Positions 54,648-62,577 of a stretch of 64,000 nt of DNA are shown here, piece by piece (position 1 is the stretch's first letter; each line of letters opens with the position of its first letter). The notes under the pieces were generated by a model that searched no databases, was not told the origin of the DNA, and saw nothing but the letters and a program-made list of their open reading frames with translations. The DNA is from an uncultured Pseudomonadales bacterium. Lineage in GTDB: Bacteria; Pseudomonadota; Gammaproteobacteria; Pseudomonadales; Azotimanducaceae. Where the stretch lies: assembly GCA_951813515.1 (NCBI GenBank), contig OX638346.1:248001-312000 (forward strand), given 5' to 3'. The position numbers and the translations under genes were made by a program.

Positions 54648-55004
54648 TCAGTCGCCTAGAACTTCGAGAGCCCCGAGAAGCGGTAGTAGCTTCAGCAAGG
54701 TTTCCCGGAACTCCTCCGGTTTCGCCGTAACGATCTTTTCGGCTTTCCGTTCTCTCCAGGCCAAGGTTTGTACGAGGCTTGCCGCCACGACCGACGGTTG
54801 GCCGAGGTTCCCAATGGGCACTTCCGTCGCGCCACCGCGAATGCTGGTGCTGATCGGACAACAGATGAGCAGACCCGTTCTTCGATTGTAGTCCTCGCTG
54901 CTCAATACCAGGGCCGGGCGATACTTCCCAACTTCCCTTCCTTTCGTCGGTTCGAAGTCAAGCCATATCACGTCCTTTCTTCCTGGGACGTAACCTGTAC
55001 GCAT
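54648..55004 (-). CDS. mazF: MazF/PemK-type toxin endoribonuclease
   Basis: About 118 residues. The MazF fold is shown by VPGRKDVIWLDFEPTKGREV, KYRPALVLSSEDYNRRTGL, the IC CPISTS strand (LLICCPISTSIRGGATEVPI) and QTLAWRERKAEKI. MazF toxins cleave mRNA at short sequences. The start is ATG 55004; a GTG at 55007 directly follows the antitoxin stop, so the two genes abut and are co-translated. It is intact, with all family segments present. Confidence 0.9.
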   Translation of the reverse strand: MRTGYVPGRKDVIWLDFEPTKGREVGKYRPALVLSSEDYNRRTGLLICCPISTSIRGGATEVPIGNLGQPSVVAASLVQTLAWRERKAEKIVTAKPEEFRETLLKLLPLLGALEVLGD

Positions 55005-55007
55005 CAC

Positions 55008-55274
55008 CTAGAGGCCGATCTCAGATTCCTTGGGATCCGCCAATTCGTCGGCATGTGCTTTGTCCGGCGTGATCCCTGCCAACAGATCGCTCTCACTGTA
55101 GGGGAACCGAAGTGAGCCCAACTTCCCGGCTGCCGGTTTGACGACGAGTCCTTCACTGCTGACGTCAACCGTGACCCTAGTGCCCGCTTTCAATCGCGGC
55201 ACTTCCGCCATGATGCCGGTAACGCGCAGCGCGAGGCTGTTACCCCACTTCTTGATCTCCGCTTCTACTCGCAC
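55008..55274 (-). CDS. mazE: MazE-type AbrB-fold antitoxin
   Basis: 88 residues from a GTG start. The N-terminal swapped-hairpin DNA-binding domain reads VEAEIKKWGNSLALRVTGIM, then VPRLKAGTRVTVDVSSEGLV, as in MazE. The C-terminal part (LGSLRFPYSESDLLAGITPD) is acidic and is expected to wrap the toxin. It precedes mazF without a gap. A strong promoter with an inverted repeat lies directly upstream, consistent with autoregulation by the MazE-MazF complex. Confidence 0.88.
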   Translation of the reverse strand: MRVEAEIKKWGNSLALRVTGIMAEVPRLKAGTRVTVDVSSEGLVVKPAAGKLGSLRFPYSESDLLAGITPDKAHADELADPKESEIGL

Positions 55275-55305
55275 AATTTGCCGTCGTTTTCAAATGACCG
55301 AACCA

Positions 55306-55333
55306 AGTGTATCCGATGTAGACACGCTGTCAA
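55306..55333 (-). promoter_or_regulatory. mazEF promoter with operator-like repeat
   Basis: A perfect -35 TTGACA (55328-55333) and a -10 TACACT (55306-55311) are separated by 16 bases. A small inverted repeat GTGT/ACAC (about 55307-55325) lies between and over the -10, so bound antitoxin would block it. The mazE start is about 32 bases further on. Confidence 0.6.
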
Positions 55334-55446
55334 TTCGGCTCACTTGAAATCGTCCAAAACTCGTCGATCCACGCCCCGCGAAGCATCTCGACAAAACTCC
55401 ACCCACCAGGAGAGTAACGAGAGGGTTGGCCTGGCAGCGATGCGAC

Positions 55447-56874
55447 CTATCCCCCGAACGCCCGAATCGCCTCGCGCGCTGCGTCGATCAGCGGCGTCGG
55501 GTAGACGCCCATGACGACGATGGCGGCCCCGAGGACCACGACAGTGGCCGGACCCCACCACGTCGGCGCGGTTTCGTCGCCCGCCTCCATCTGCTTGGTC
55601 ATGCTGAACACGATGCGCAGGTAGTAATAGACGCCGATGGCACTGCCGATCACGAGCGCCCAAACCAGGAGCCAGAGACTGCCTTGCACACCGGCCGCGA
55701 AGAGATAGAACTTGGCGATGAATCCGACCGTGAGGGGAATGCCCGCGAGGGATAACGCAGCGCCCGCCAGAACCGCTGCCAGCAGCGGCCGGCGCCAGAA
55801 CAGTCCTTCGTAGTCGGCCAGGTCTTCGACATCGTCATCGGCGGACAGGACCGTCATGACGCCGAAAGCGGCCAGGGTCATCACGAAGTAGCCGACCAGG
55901 TAGACCATGCCTGTTTCCGCAGCCATTTCCGTCCCCGCCGCGGAGGCTACCGCCAGTACCGCGATCAGGAGATAGCCCATGTGCGCGATGGAGGAATAGG
56001 CGAGGAGCCGCTTCAGGTTGTCCTGCAGCAGCGCCAGCACGTTGCCGGCCACCATGGACACGACGGCAATGAGCGACAGGCCGAAGAAAAGCGATTCGAG
56101 GGACAGCACCTCCGTGGTTGCGACGTAGCGCAGCAGGAGAGCCGCGACGGCACCCTTGGAGACCGTCGCCACGAAGCCCGTCACGGGCGCCGGCGCGCCC
56201 TGGTAAACATCCGGCGTCCACATGTGGAACGGCACCAGCGAGAGCTTGAAGGCGAGCCCGGCAAGAATCATGCCCTGACCGACCCGCAGCAACACGCTGC
56301 CGTCGCTGCCCAGGGCCTGCGCGAACACCATGGTTCCGGTCTCTCCGTACACCAGCGCCATGCCGAACAAAATGGTCGTCGAAGCGACGCCCGACAGCAC
56401 CAGGTACTTGATCGACGCTTCGAGCGGAGCGCGCTCCCGGTCCGGGTAGGCGATCATGGCGTAGAGCGAAATCGACAGGATCTCCATGCCGAGAAGGAAG
56501 GCGCCGAAATGCGCCGCGGCGGCCATCGTCATGGCGCCCAGGGTCGCCGTCAGCAACAGGATGTAGAACTCCTCCCGCTGCGCGGCGCGCCGGTCCACGT
56601 AACCGTGCGTCAGCACCGCGGTCGCGGCCGCCGCCAGGACGAACAGCGCGGTGAAAAAGTGCGCGTAGCCGTCTACGAGCAGGAAACTGTCCACATGCTG
56701 CGTGCCGGCATTTGCGGCGAAGCCGATAGAACCAAGCGTTCCCAACAGGACCGCCAGGGTCATTCCCAAGGTTACCGGGCCGCGGCGGACAAACGACACC
56801 GCGAGCAGCATCAGAGTCGTGCCGCCGGCCAGCACGATATAGGGTGCGAGGGCTGTCAAAGCCGGCCCGGTCAT
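55447..56874 (-). CDS. nuoN: NADH-quinone oxidoreductase subunit N
   Basis: 475 residues with about 14 transmembrane helices, an antiporter-like proton-pumping subunit of complex I. Landmarks: HFGAFLLGMEILSISLYAMI (essential Glu in the broken helix), YLVLSGVASTTILFGMALVY, GLAFKLSLVPFHMWTPDVYQG (Lys and Pro of the discontinuous helix) and LKRLLAYSSIAHMGYLLIAV. It overlaps nuoM by 4 bases (ATGA) and is the last gene of the nuo operon in this window, 172 bases from the mazE start region. Confidence 0.96.
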   Translation of the reverse strand: MTGPALTALAPYIVLAGGTTLMLLAVSFVRRGPVTLGMTLAVLLGTLGSIGFAANAGTQHVDSFLLVDGYAHFFTALFVLAAAATAVLTHGYVDRRAAQREEFYILLLTATLGAMTMAAAAHFGAFLLGMEILSISLYAMIAYPDRERAPLEASIKYLVLSGVASTTILFGMALVYGETGTMVFAQALGSDGSVLLRVGQGMILAGLAFKLSLVPFHMWTPDVYQGAPAPVTGFVATVSKGAVAALLLRYVATTEVLSLESLFFGLSLIAVVSMVAGNVLALLQDNLKRLLAYSSIAHMGYLLIAVLAVASAAGTEMAAETGMVYLVGYFVMTLAAFGVMTVLSADDDVEDLADYEGLFWRRPLLAAVLAGAALSLAGIPLTVGFIAKFYLFAAGVQGSLWLLVWALVIGSAIGVYYYLRIVFSMTKQMEAGDETAPTWWGPATVVVLGAAIVVMGVYPTPLIDAAREAIRAFGG

Positions 56875-58346
56875 GGCAACACCACCCAGAGCGTCTGCAC
56901 GACGGGCGCCGACAGGTCGAGCAGTTCCTGCGGATGGATGCCGATCCAGACCAGTCCCGCCATCATCAGGACCATCACGCTCATTTCGCGCAGACCGAAG
57001 TCACGCATCGAGGGCACGTCCGCATTGGGCGTCCCCTGGAACGAACGCTGCATGAGGTAGAGCCCATAGACCGCCGCCACGACGACGCCAAGGGCGCCGG
57101 CGACGGTCAGCGGTATGTTGGCCTTGAACGCGCCAACGAGGACGAGGAATTCGCCGACGAAGTTGCCGAGCCCCGGCATGCCTACCGATGCCACGACGAA
57201 GAACATCGTCACCGCACCCATGCGGGGCGCGCGCGTCCACAACCCTCCCATGTTCGACATCTCCCGGGTATGCAGCCGCTCCTGCAGCGAGCCGGCCATC
57301 ATGAACAGCGCGGCGGTGGAAAAGCCGTGCGCGACCATCGTGACCACCGCCCCCTGCACCGCCAACTCGTTGACGACCAGCGAGCCGGCAACCTCGTAGA
57401 AGGCAAAGACGCCAAGCAGGACGAAACCCATGTGGGCCACCGAGCTGTAGGCGACCAGCCGCTTGAAGTCCGACTGGCTGTAGGCCATGAAGCCGCCGTA
57501 CAGAATGCTCAACGCCCCGAGGAACATGGCCCAACCGGCGAAGTCGGCAGACGCCTCCGGGAACAGCGGCACAACGAAGCGAATCAGTCCGTAGGCGCCG
57601 GTCTTCAACAGGATGCCGGCGAGGATGACGCTGCCGGCGGTGGGCGCCTGGGTGTGCGCGTCCGGCAGCCAGGTGTGGAACGGCACGCCCGGGAGCTTGA
57701 CGACGAAGGCGACGAAGAACCCCAGCATCACGTAAAACGCGATGTCGCCACCGAGGTCCGCGTCCAGCAGGTCGTAGTAGTTGAACGTGATCACTCCTGT
57801 CGCGCTGTAGTGGAGATACACCAGCGCCAGGATGGCGAACAGCATCAGGAGTCCGCTGATCTGGGTGAACAGGAAGAACTTCATCGAGGCATAGGCCTTG
57901 TCTTCGTGGCCCCAGATGGCGATGAGGAAGTACATGGGAATGAGCATGACTTCCCAGAAGAAGAAGAACAGGAACAGGTCGAGCGCCGTGAAAACGCCGA
58001 CGACGCCCGCCATCACCCACAGGATGTTGAACTGGAAGAATCCGGGCCGCTCCTTGATCTCGGTCCACGACGAAACCACAGCGACGATGCCAAGGAACAG
58101 CGTTAGCGCCACCAGAAGCTGCGACAGGCCGTCCATGGACAGAACGATGCTGATTCCGAAACGCGGGATCCACGGAATGTACTGGTTGGCGTACCCACCG
58201 CCGACCATGAACGCGCCAACCCATGTGAGCGTCACGATGAAGGTGGCGAGGCTGATCCACTTCGGGGCCGCCGGGTGGATTCTCTCCGAAAGCCCGGCGA
58301 CTGCGCCGGCGCCCAGCATGAGCAGGATCAGGGCGAGAATGTTCAC
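56871..58346 (-). CDS. nuoM: NADH-quinone oxidoreductase subunit M
   Basis: 491 residues, about 14 transmembrane helices, second antiporter-like subunit of the complex I membrane arm. Landmarks: FFFFWEVMLIPMYFLIAIWG (conserved Glu), KFFLFTQISGLLMLFAILAL, VKLPGVPFHTWLPDAHTQAP (Lys, Pro), and FKRLVAYSSVAHMGFVLLG. The GTG start shares one base with the nuoL stop (TAGTG), and the 3' end overlaps nuoN. Shorter than some NuoM by a few residues but complete. Confidence 0.96.
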   Translation of the reverse strand: MNILALILLMLGAGAVAGLSERIHPAAPKWISLATFIVTLTWVGAFMVGGGYANQYIPWIPRFGISIVLSMDGLSQLLVALTLFLGIVAVVSSWTEIKERPGFFQFNILWVMAGVVGVFTALDLFLFFFFWEVMLIPMYFLIAIWGHEDKAYASMKFFLFTQISGLLMLFAILALVYLHYSATGVITFNYYDLLDADLGGDIAFYVMLGFFVAFVVKLPGVPFHTWLPDAHTQAPTAGSVILAGILLKTGAYGLIRFVVPLFPEASADFAGWAMFLGALSILYGGFMAYSQSDFKRLVAYSSVAHMGFVLLGVFAFYEVAGSLVVNELAVQGAVVTMVAHGFSTAALFMMAGSLQERLHTREMSNMGGLWTRAPRMGAVTMFFVVASVGMPGLGNFVGEFLVLVGAFKANIPLTVAGALGVVVAAVYGLYLMQRSFQGTPNADVPSMRDFGLREMSVMVLMMAGLVWIGIHPQELLDLSAPVVQTLWVVLP

Positions 58347-60184
58347 TACAGCACTCCCGCCAGCAGGAACACGACAACCAGGCCGACGGCCATGTTCACC
58401 GCGTACCAGCGCAACCGTCCGGTCTGGGTCAGCACCACGACCTGGTGCAGCCTGCGCATGACGACCACGGTTCCCCGGTAGACGAAATCGACCGCGTCGG
58501 GCTTGTTGACGCGCGCGAGCCAGACAAACGGCGCAACGAACAGGCGGTCATACAGCCAGTCGAAGCCCCAGCCGCCGAACCAGAAGCGTCCAAGAACATC
58601 GCCCACGCGGGAGTTCGCCAGGCGCTCGCGATCGACCCTGCCGCTGAAGAAAAGCAAGCCGACCAGGATTCCGAGGATCGGCGCGGCCATGGTGGCGAGC
58701 GCGACGGCGGAAGTGTGATCCTGTTCGCTTAAGCCGCCGTCCGGTAGCACGGAACCCACCGGCGACAGACCGAACCAGCCGCCTCCCACGGCGAGCACGG
58801 CGAGTATCACGAGGGGCCCCTTCATGTTGATCCCGGAATGGTCGTGGGGCTCGGTCTTGCTCTCGCCGAAGAACGTGATCAGCATCATGCGGGTCGTATA
58901 CAAGGCCGTGACGAAGGCCGCGGCCGCCGCGGCCGCCCAGAAAAACGGGCCGCCCCATGCGTAGTCGAAGCTGGTCAGCAAGATGGCGTCCTTGCTGTAG
59001 AAGCCCGACGTCAGCGGCAGCGCCGCGAGCGCGAGCGAACCGATCAGCATGCTCCAGAAGGCCAGCGGCATCTTGCGCCAAAGACCACCCATCCTGAACA
59101 TGTCCTGTTCGTGGTGCAGTGCGAGGATGACCGATCCGGACGCAAGGAACAGGAGCGCCTTGAAGAAGGCGTGGGTCATCAGGTGGAAGATCGCCGCCGA
59201 CCAGGCGCCCACACCGAGCGCGAAGAACATGTAGCCGATCTGGCTCATGGTCGAATAGGCGAGGACGCGCTTGATGTCGCGCTGCACGAGCGCCGTGAAT
59301 GCCGATATGAACAATGTGACCAGACCCACGCAGACGACCACGAACTGCGCCTCCGGCGACAGCAGGAACAGGTCGTGGGTGCGGGCAATGAGGTACACGC
59401 CGGCGGTGACCATCGTCGCCGCGTGAATCAGCGCGGACACCGGCGTAGGACCGGCCATGGCGTCCGGCAGCCACGTCTGCAGCGGCACTTGCGCGGACTT
59501 GCCGACGGCGCCGCCGAGCAGCAGCAGGGCGATCAGCGTCGCGGTGGATGAACCCTCGGGCCATGCCTCCTGGGCACCCGCCATGGCAGCGCTGATGTCG
59601 ATCGTGCCGAACTCACGAAACAGCAGGAACAGGCCCAGCAGCATCGCGGTGTCGCCGACGCGCGTGACGACGAATGCCTTGCGCGCGGCGTAGCCGTTTT
59701 CCGGTTCGGTATGGAAAAAGCCGATCAGCAGGTAACTGCAGAGCCCCACCCCTTCCCAGCCGAGGAACAGGACCAGCAGGTTGTCGCCAAGCACCAGCAT
59801 CAGCATGGCGAAGACGAACAGGTTCATGTAGGCGAAAAACCGGCTGTAGCCTTCCTCGTCCCACATGTAGCCGGTGGCGTAGAGGTGGATGAGGAAACCG
59901 ACCCCCGTGATGACCCCCATCATGACCAGGGAAAGGCCGTCGAGGTACAGGCGGATCGCCGGCGCGAAGCCACCGACATCCATCCAGGTCCACATCTCGT
60001 AGGTATGGCTCGCGAGGCCCGAGCGCTGGAACTCGAGGCCGACAACGAATGCGACTACTGCCGCCAGGCCCACGGATCCCGCGCCGACGATGCCGACAAT
60101 GCGCTTGTCGAGCCTGCCCTCGGTCAGCAGCAGGATGAGGGAGCCGGCGAGCGGGGCCAGCGGAACAAGCATAAGGAGATCCAT
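58346..60184 (-). CDS. nuoL: NADH-quinone oxidoreductase subunit L
   Basis: 612 residues, the largest antiporter-like subunit with 16 transmembrane helices and the long lateral helix near the C-terminus. Landmarks: LVLFLGWEGVGLCSYLLIGF (conserved Glu), AFVVTRVGDTAMLLGLFLLF, KSAQVPLQTWLPDAMAGPTP and DIKRVLAYSTMSQIGYMFFA. The start lies 4 bases after the nuoK stop. Confidence 0.96.
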   Translation of the reverse strand: MDLLMLVPLAPLAGSLILLLTEGRLDKRIVGIVGAGSVGLAAVVAFVVGLEFQRSGLASHTYEMWTWMDVGGFAPAIRLYLDGLSLVMMGVITGVGFLIHLYATGYMWDEEGYSRFFAYMNLFVFAMLMLVLGDNLLVLFLGWEGVGLCSYLLIGFFHTEPENGYAARKAFVVTRVGDTAMLLGLFLLFREFGTIDISAAMAGAQEAWPEGSSTATLIALLLLGGAVGKSAQVPLQTWLPDAMAGPTPVSALIHAATMVTAGVYLIARTHDLFLLSPEAQFVVVCVGLVTLFISAFTALVQRDIKRVLAYSTMSQIGYMFFALGVGAWSAAIFHLMTHAFFKALLFLASGSVILALHHEQDMFRMGGLWRKMPLAFWSMLIGSLALAALPLTSGFYSKDAILLTSFDYAWGGPFFWAAAAAAAFVTALYTTRMMLITFFGESKTEPHDHSGINMKGPLVILAVLAVGGGWFGLSPVGSVLPDGGLSEQDHTSAVALATMAAPILGILVGLLFFSGRVDRERLANSRVGDVLGRFWFGGWGFDWLYDRLFVAPFVWLARVNKPDAVDFVYRGTVVVMRRLHQVVVLTQTGRLRWYAVNMAVGLVVVFLLAGVL

Positions 60185-60187
60185 CGC

Positions 60188-60502
60188 CTACCCGCTCAAC
60201 TCGCCAGCGGTATCGATGTCGAGACTGTCGAAGCGCCGCTCCAGTTGCAGCACCAGGCCCAGCGCCACGGCGACTTCCGCCGCCGCGAGCGCCAGGATCA
60301 GCATGAACATGATCTGCCCGTCGGGTTGCCCCCACTTCGCTCCCGCCGCAATGAATGCGAGCCCGCACGCGTTCATCATGATTTCGAGCGACATGAGGAG
60401 AAAGATCACGTTGCGGCGCACCAGCACGCCGACGAGGCCCATGACGAACAACGCCGCCGCGAGCGCCAGGACATGTTCGATCGGGATGACGGGGACGGTC
60501 AC
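60188..60502 (-). CDS. nuoK: NADH-quinone oxidoreductase subunit K
   Basis: 104 residues with three transmembrane helices, including [19 protein letters not shown], whose Glu is in the proton path, and [19 protein letters not shown]. The GTG at 60502 (SD GGGAGGATTT) overlaps the nuoJ stop by 4 bases (GTGA). The longer frame to 60757 is only a read-through inside nuoJ; canonical NuoK is about 100 residues. Confidence 0.93.
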   Translation of the reverse strand: MTVPVIPIEHVLALAAALFVMGLVGVLVRRNVIFLLMSLEIMMNACGLAFIAAGAKWGQPDGQIMFMLILALAAAEVAVALGLVLQLERRFDSLDIDTAGELSG

Positions 60503-61017
60503 GGCAAATCCTCCCGTCGATCGCCCAGGTACCGCCGTCCGAGGTGGTAGGCGCCGATCAGCGCAGCCAGCAGCAGCATTGCGGCCAGTTCCACCGCCAG
60601 CAGGTACGGGCCGAAAAGCGCCGTCCCCACTTCCTTGGGACCGACCACCGTGCCACGTGTGGTTCCCGGAGCGTCGAGGACGATGACATAGAGCATCTCG
60701 AGCAACAGCACCCCGACCAGGATCGCGGGCCCGATCCACATGCCGGGCCGCAACCACAGGCGTTCGCGCTCCGCCGAACGTCTTCCGAGGTTCAGCATCA
60801 TCACGACAAACAGGAACAGCACGACGATGGCGCCGGCATAGATGACGATCTCCAGCGCGGCCGCAAAGGGCGCGCCCAGCAGGAAAAAGATGACGGCGAT
60901 CGACAGCAGCGAGACCACGAGGTAGATCAACGCATGGGCGGCGTTGCGGCGCGTGATGACGAGCACGGTGGATGCGAGCGCCACGGCCGCCGCGACGTAG
61001 AACAATGCGAGCGCCAC
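60499..61017 (-). CDS. nuoJ: NADH-quinone oxidoreductase subunit J
   Basis: 172 residues with about five transmembrane helices. Landmarks: [40 protein letters not shown] (the pi-bulge helix), and the C-terminal [20 protein letters not shown]. It lies 28 bases after nuoI and overlaps nuoK by 4 bases. Confidence 0.93.
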   Translation of the reverse strand: MALALFYVAAAVALASTVLVITRRNAAHALIYLVVSLLSIAVIFFLLGAPFAAALEIVIYAGAIVVLFLFVVMMLNLGRRSAERERLWLRPGMWIGPAILVGVLLLEMLYVIVLDAPGTTRGTVVGPKEVGTALFGPYLLAVELAAMLLLAALIGAYHLGRRYLGDRREDLP

Positions 61018-61045
61018 TAGGCCACCCCGCCCGGTCGTTCAGCGA

Positions 61046-61564
61046 TCATGGCAGCAGGCTCCGATGGTCGGTCGGCGGCGCCTCGTTCAGAGCTTCCCCC
61101 TTGTCCTTGCCCTCGATGGTCTTGCCGGCCACGCCCCAGAAGCTGTAGTCCGGGTACTTGCCAGGGCCGTTGATGAGCAGGTGCTCCTTCTCGTACACCA
61201 TGCTGTCGCGGTTGAACTCGCACAGTTCGAAGTCCGGCGTGAGCTGGATGGCGTAGGTCGGACACGCTTCCTCGCACATGCCGCACATGATGCAGCGGGA
61301 AAAGTTGATGCGGAAAAACTCCGGATACCAGCGGCCGTCCTCCTCGCGCTCGGTCTTCTGCAGCGCGATGCAATCCACCGGACACGCGACCGCGCACAGG
61401 TTGCACGCAACGCAGCGCTCCTCGCCGTCCGGGTCCCGCGTCAGGATGATGCGGCCTCGGTAGCGCGGCGCGGCGTACGGCATCTCGTCCGGGTATTCCA
61501 CCGTCTCGTTACGCATGAACGTGTGCTGAAAGACGGTCCAGATGGTTCGCAGTTGGCTCCACAT
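61046..61564 (-). CDS. nuoI: NADH-quinone oxidoreductase subunit I
   Basis: 172 residues with the two [4Fe-4S] ferredoxin motifs [15 protein letters not shown] and [15 protein letters not shown], which hold clusters N6a and N6b that pass electrons toward the quinone site. [20 protein letters not shown] is the conserved N-terminal segment. It lies between nuoH (38 bases upstream) and nuoJ. Confidence 0.96.
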   Translation of the reverse strand: MWSQLRTIWTVFQHTFMRNETVEYPDEMPYAAPRYRGRIILTRDPDGEERCVACNLCAVACPVDCIALQKTEREEDGRWYPEFFRINFSRCIMCGMCEEACPTYAIQLTPDFELCEFNRDSMVYEKEHLLINGPGKYPDYSFWGVAGKTIEGKDKGEALNEAPPTDHRSLLP

Positions 61565-61602
61565 ATCGGCTTATCCTTGATGCGGGATTGTTTCCTCCCG
61601 GC

Positions 61603-62577
61603 TCAATGTTCCAGCCACAGCGACGCAGCGCCCGTCACGAGGAGGTTCAGCAGCGACAGCGGCAACAGGATCTTCCATCCGAGCGACATGAGCTGGTCGT
61701 AGCGCGGACGCGGAATGGCCGCCCGCAGCAGGACGAAGAGGTGGATGAAGACCGCAGTCTTCAGGCCGAACCACACGACCGGGGGAATGTACTCCGCCCC
61801 CGGCAGGAAAGTCGGCGCCAGCCAGCCACCGAAGAACAGCGTGACCACGAGCGCGGAGGTCAGCACCATGGCGAGGTACTCCCCGGCCATGATCAGCGCG
61901 AACTTCATGCCCGAGTACTCGGTGTGGAAGCCCGCCGTGAGTTCGTGCTCGGCCTCCGGCAGGTCGAACGGCAGGCGGTGCGACTCCGCGAGGCCTGCCA
62001 GGAAGAAGATCAGGAAGCCGACGCACTGCGGGAAGATGTACCACATCCCCTGTTGCGACTCGACGATCGCGACCAGGCTGAAGGAGCCCGCGTGGATCAC
62101 GACGCCCATGAGCGACAGTCCCATGAAGACTTCGTAGGTCACCATCTGCGCGGCGGCACGCAGGCCGCCGAGCATGGCGTACTTGTTATTGCTCGACAGA
62201 CCGGCAAGCAGAACACCGTAGACGGCGAGCGAACTCATCGCCAGGAAGAACAGCACCGCGATGTTCGAATCGGTGATGTAGAGGTCCGGGCCGAAGGGGA
62301 TGATGACGTAGGCCATCAGCATGGAGCCCGCGACGATCGCCGGCGCCATGATGAAGAAGGCCCGGTCGCCGAACGGAGGCAGCCAGTCCTCCTTGGTGAA
62401 GAGCTTGACGGCATCCGCCAACGCCTGCAGCACGCCGAAGGGCCCGACGCGATTGGGGCCGAGACGATCCTGCCACCAGCCGAGCAGGCGCCGTTCCCAC
62501 CAGACGAGGACCAGCGCGAATACCAGCGCGCCCACGGCCACCGGAAGGATGAGGATGTAGCTCCAGTCCACGATCAT
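61603..62577 (-). CDS. nuoH: NADH-quinone oxidoreductase subunit H
   Basis: 324 residues, about eight transmembrane helices, forming much of the quinone chamber. Landmarks: VWWERRLLGWWQDRLGPNRV near the start, LFTKEDWLPPFGDRAFFIMA, GLAESHRLPFDLPEAEHEL (the conserved acidic loop), AEHELTAGFHTEYSGMKFAL, and IPRPRYDQLMSLGWKILLP at the C-terminus. It overlaps the nuoG stop by 4 bases. Confidence 0.96.
   Translation of the reverse strand: MIVDWSYILILPVAVGALVFALVLVWWERRLLGWWQDRLGPNRVGPFGVLQALADAVKLFTKEDWLPPFGDRAFFIMAPAIVAGSMLMAYVIIPFGPDLYITDSNIAVLFFLAMSSLAVYGVLLAGLSSNNKYAMLGGLRAAAQMVTYEVFMGLSLMGVVIHAGSFSLVAIVESQQGMWYIFPQCVGFLIFFLAGLAESHRLPFDLPEAEHELTAGFHTEYSGMKFALIMAGEYLAMVLTSALVVTLFFGGWLAPTFLPGAEYIPPVVWFGLKTAVFIHLFVLLRAAIPRPRYDQLMSLGWKILLPLSLLNLLVTGAASLWLEH

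Noticed and set aside
60503..60757. N-terminal extension of nuoK
   Set aside because: It lies in nuoJ in another frame; the GTG at 60502 with an SD gives the usual NuoK length.
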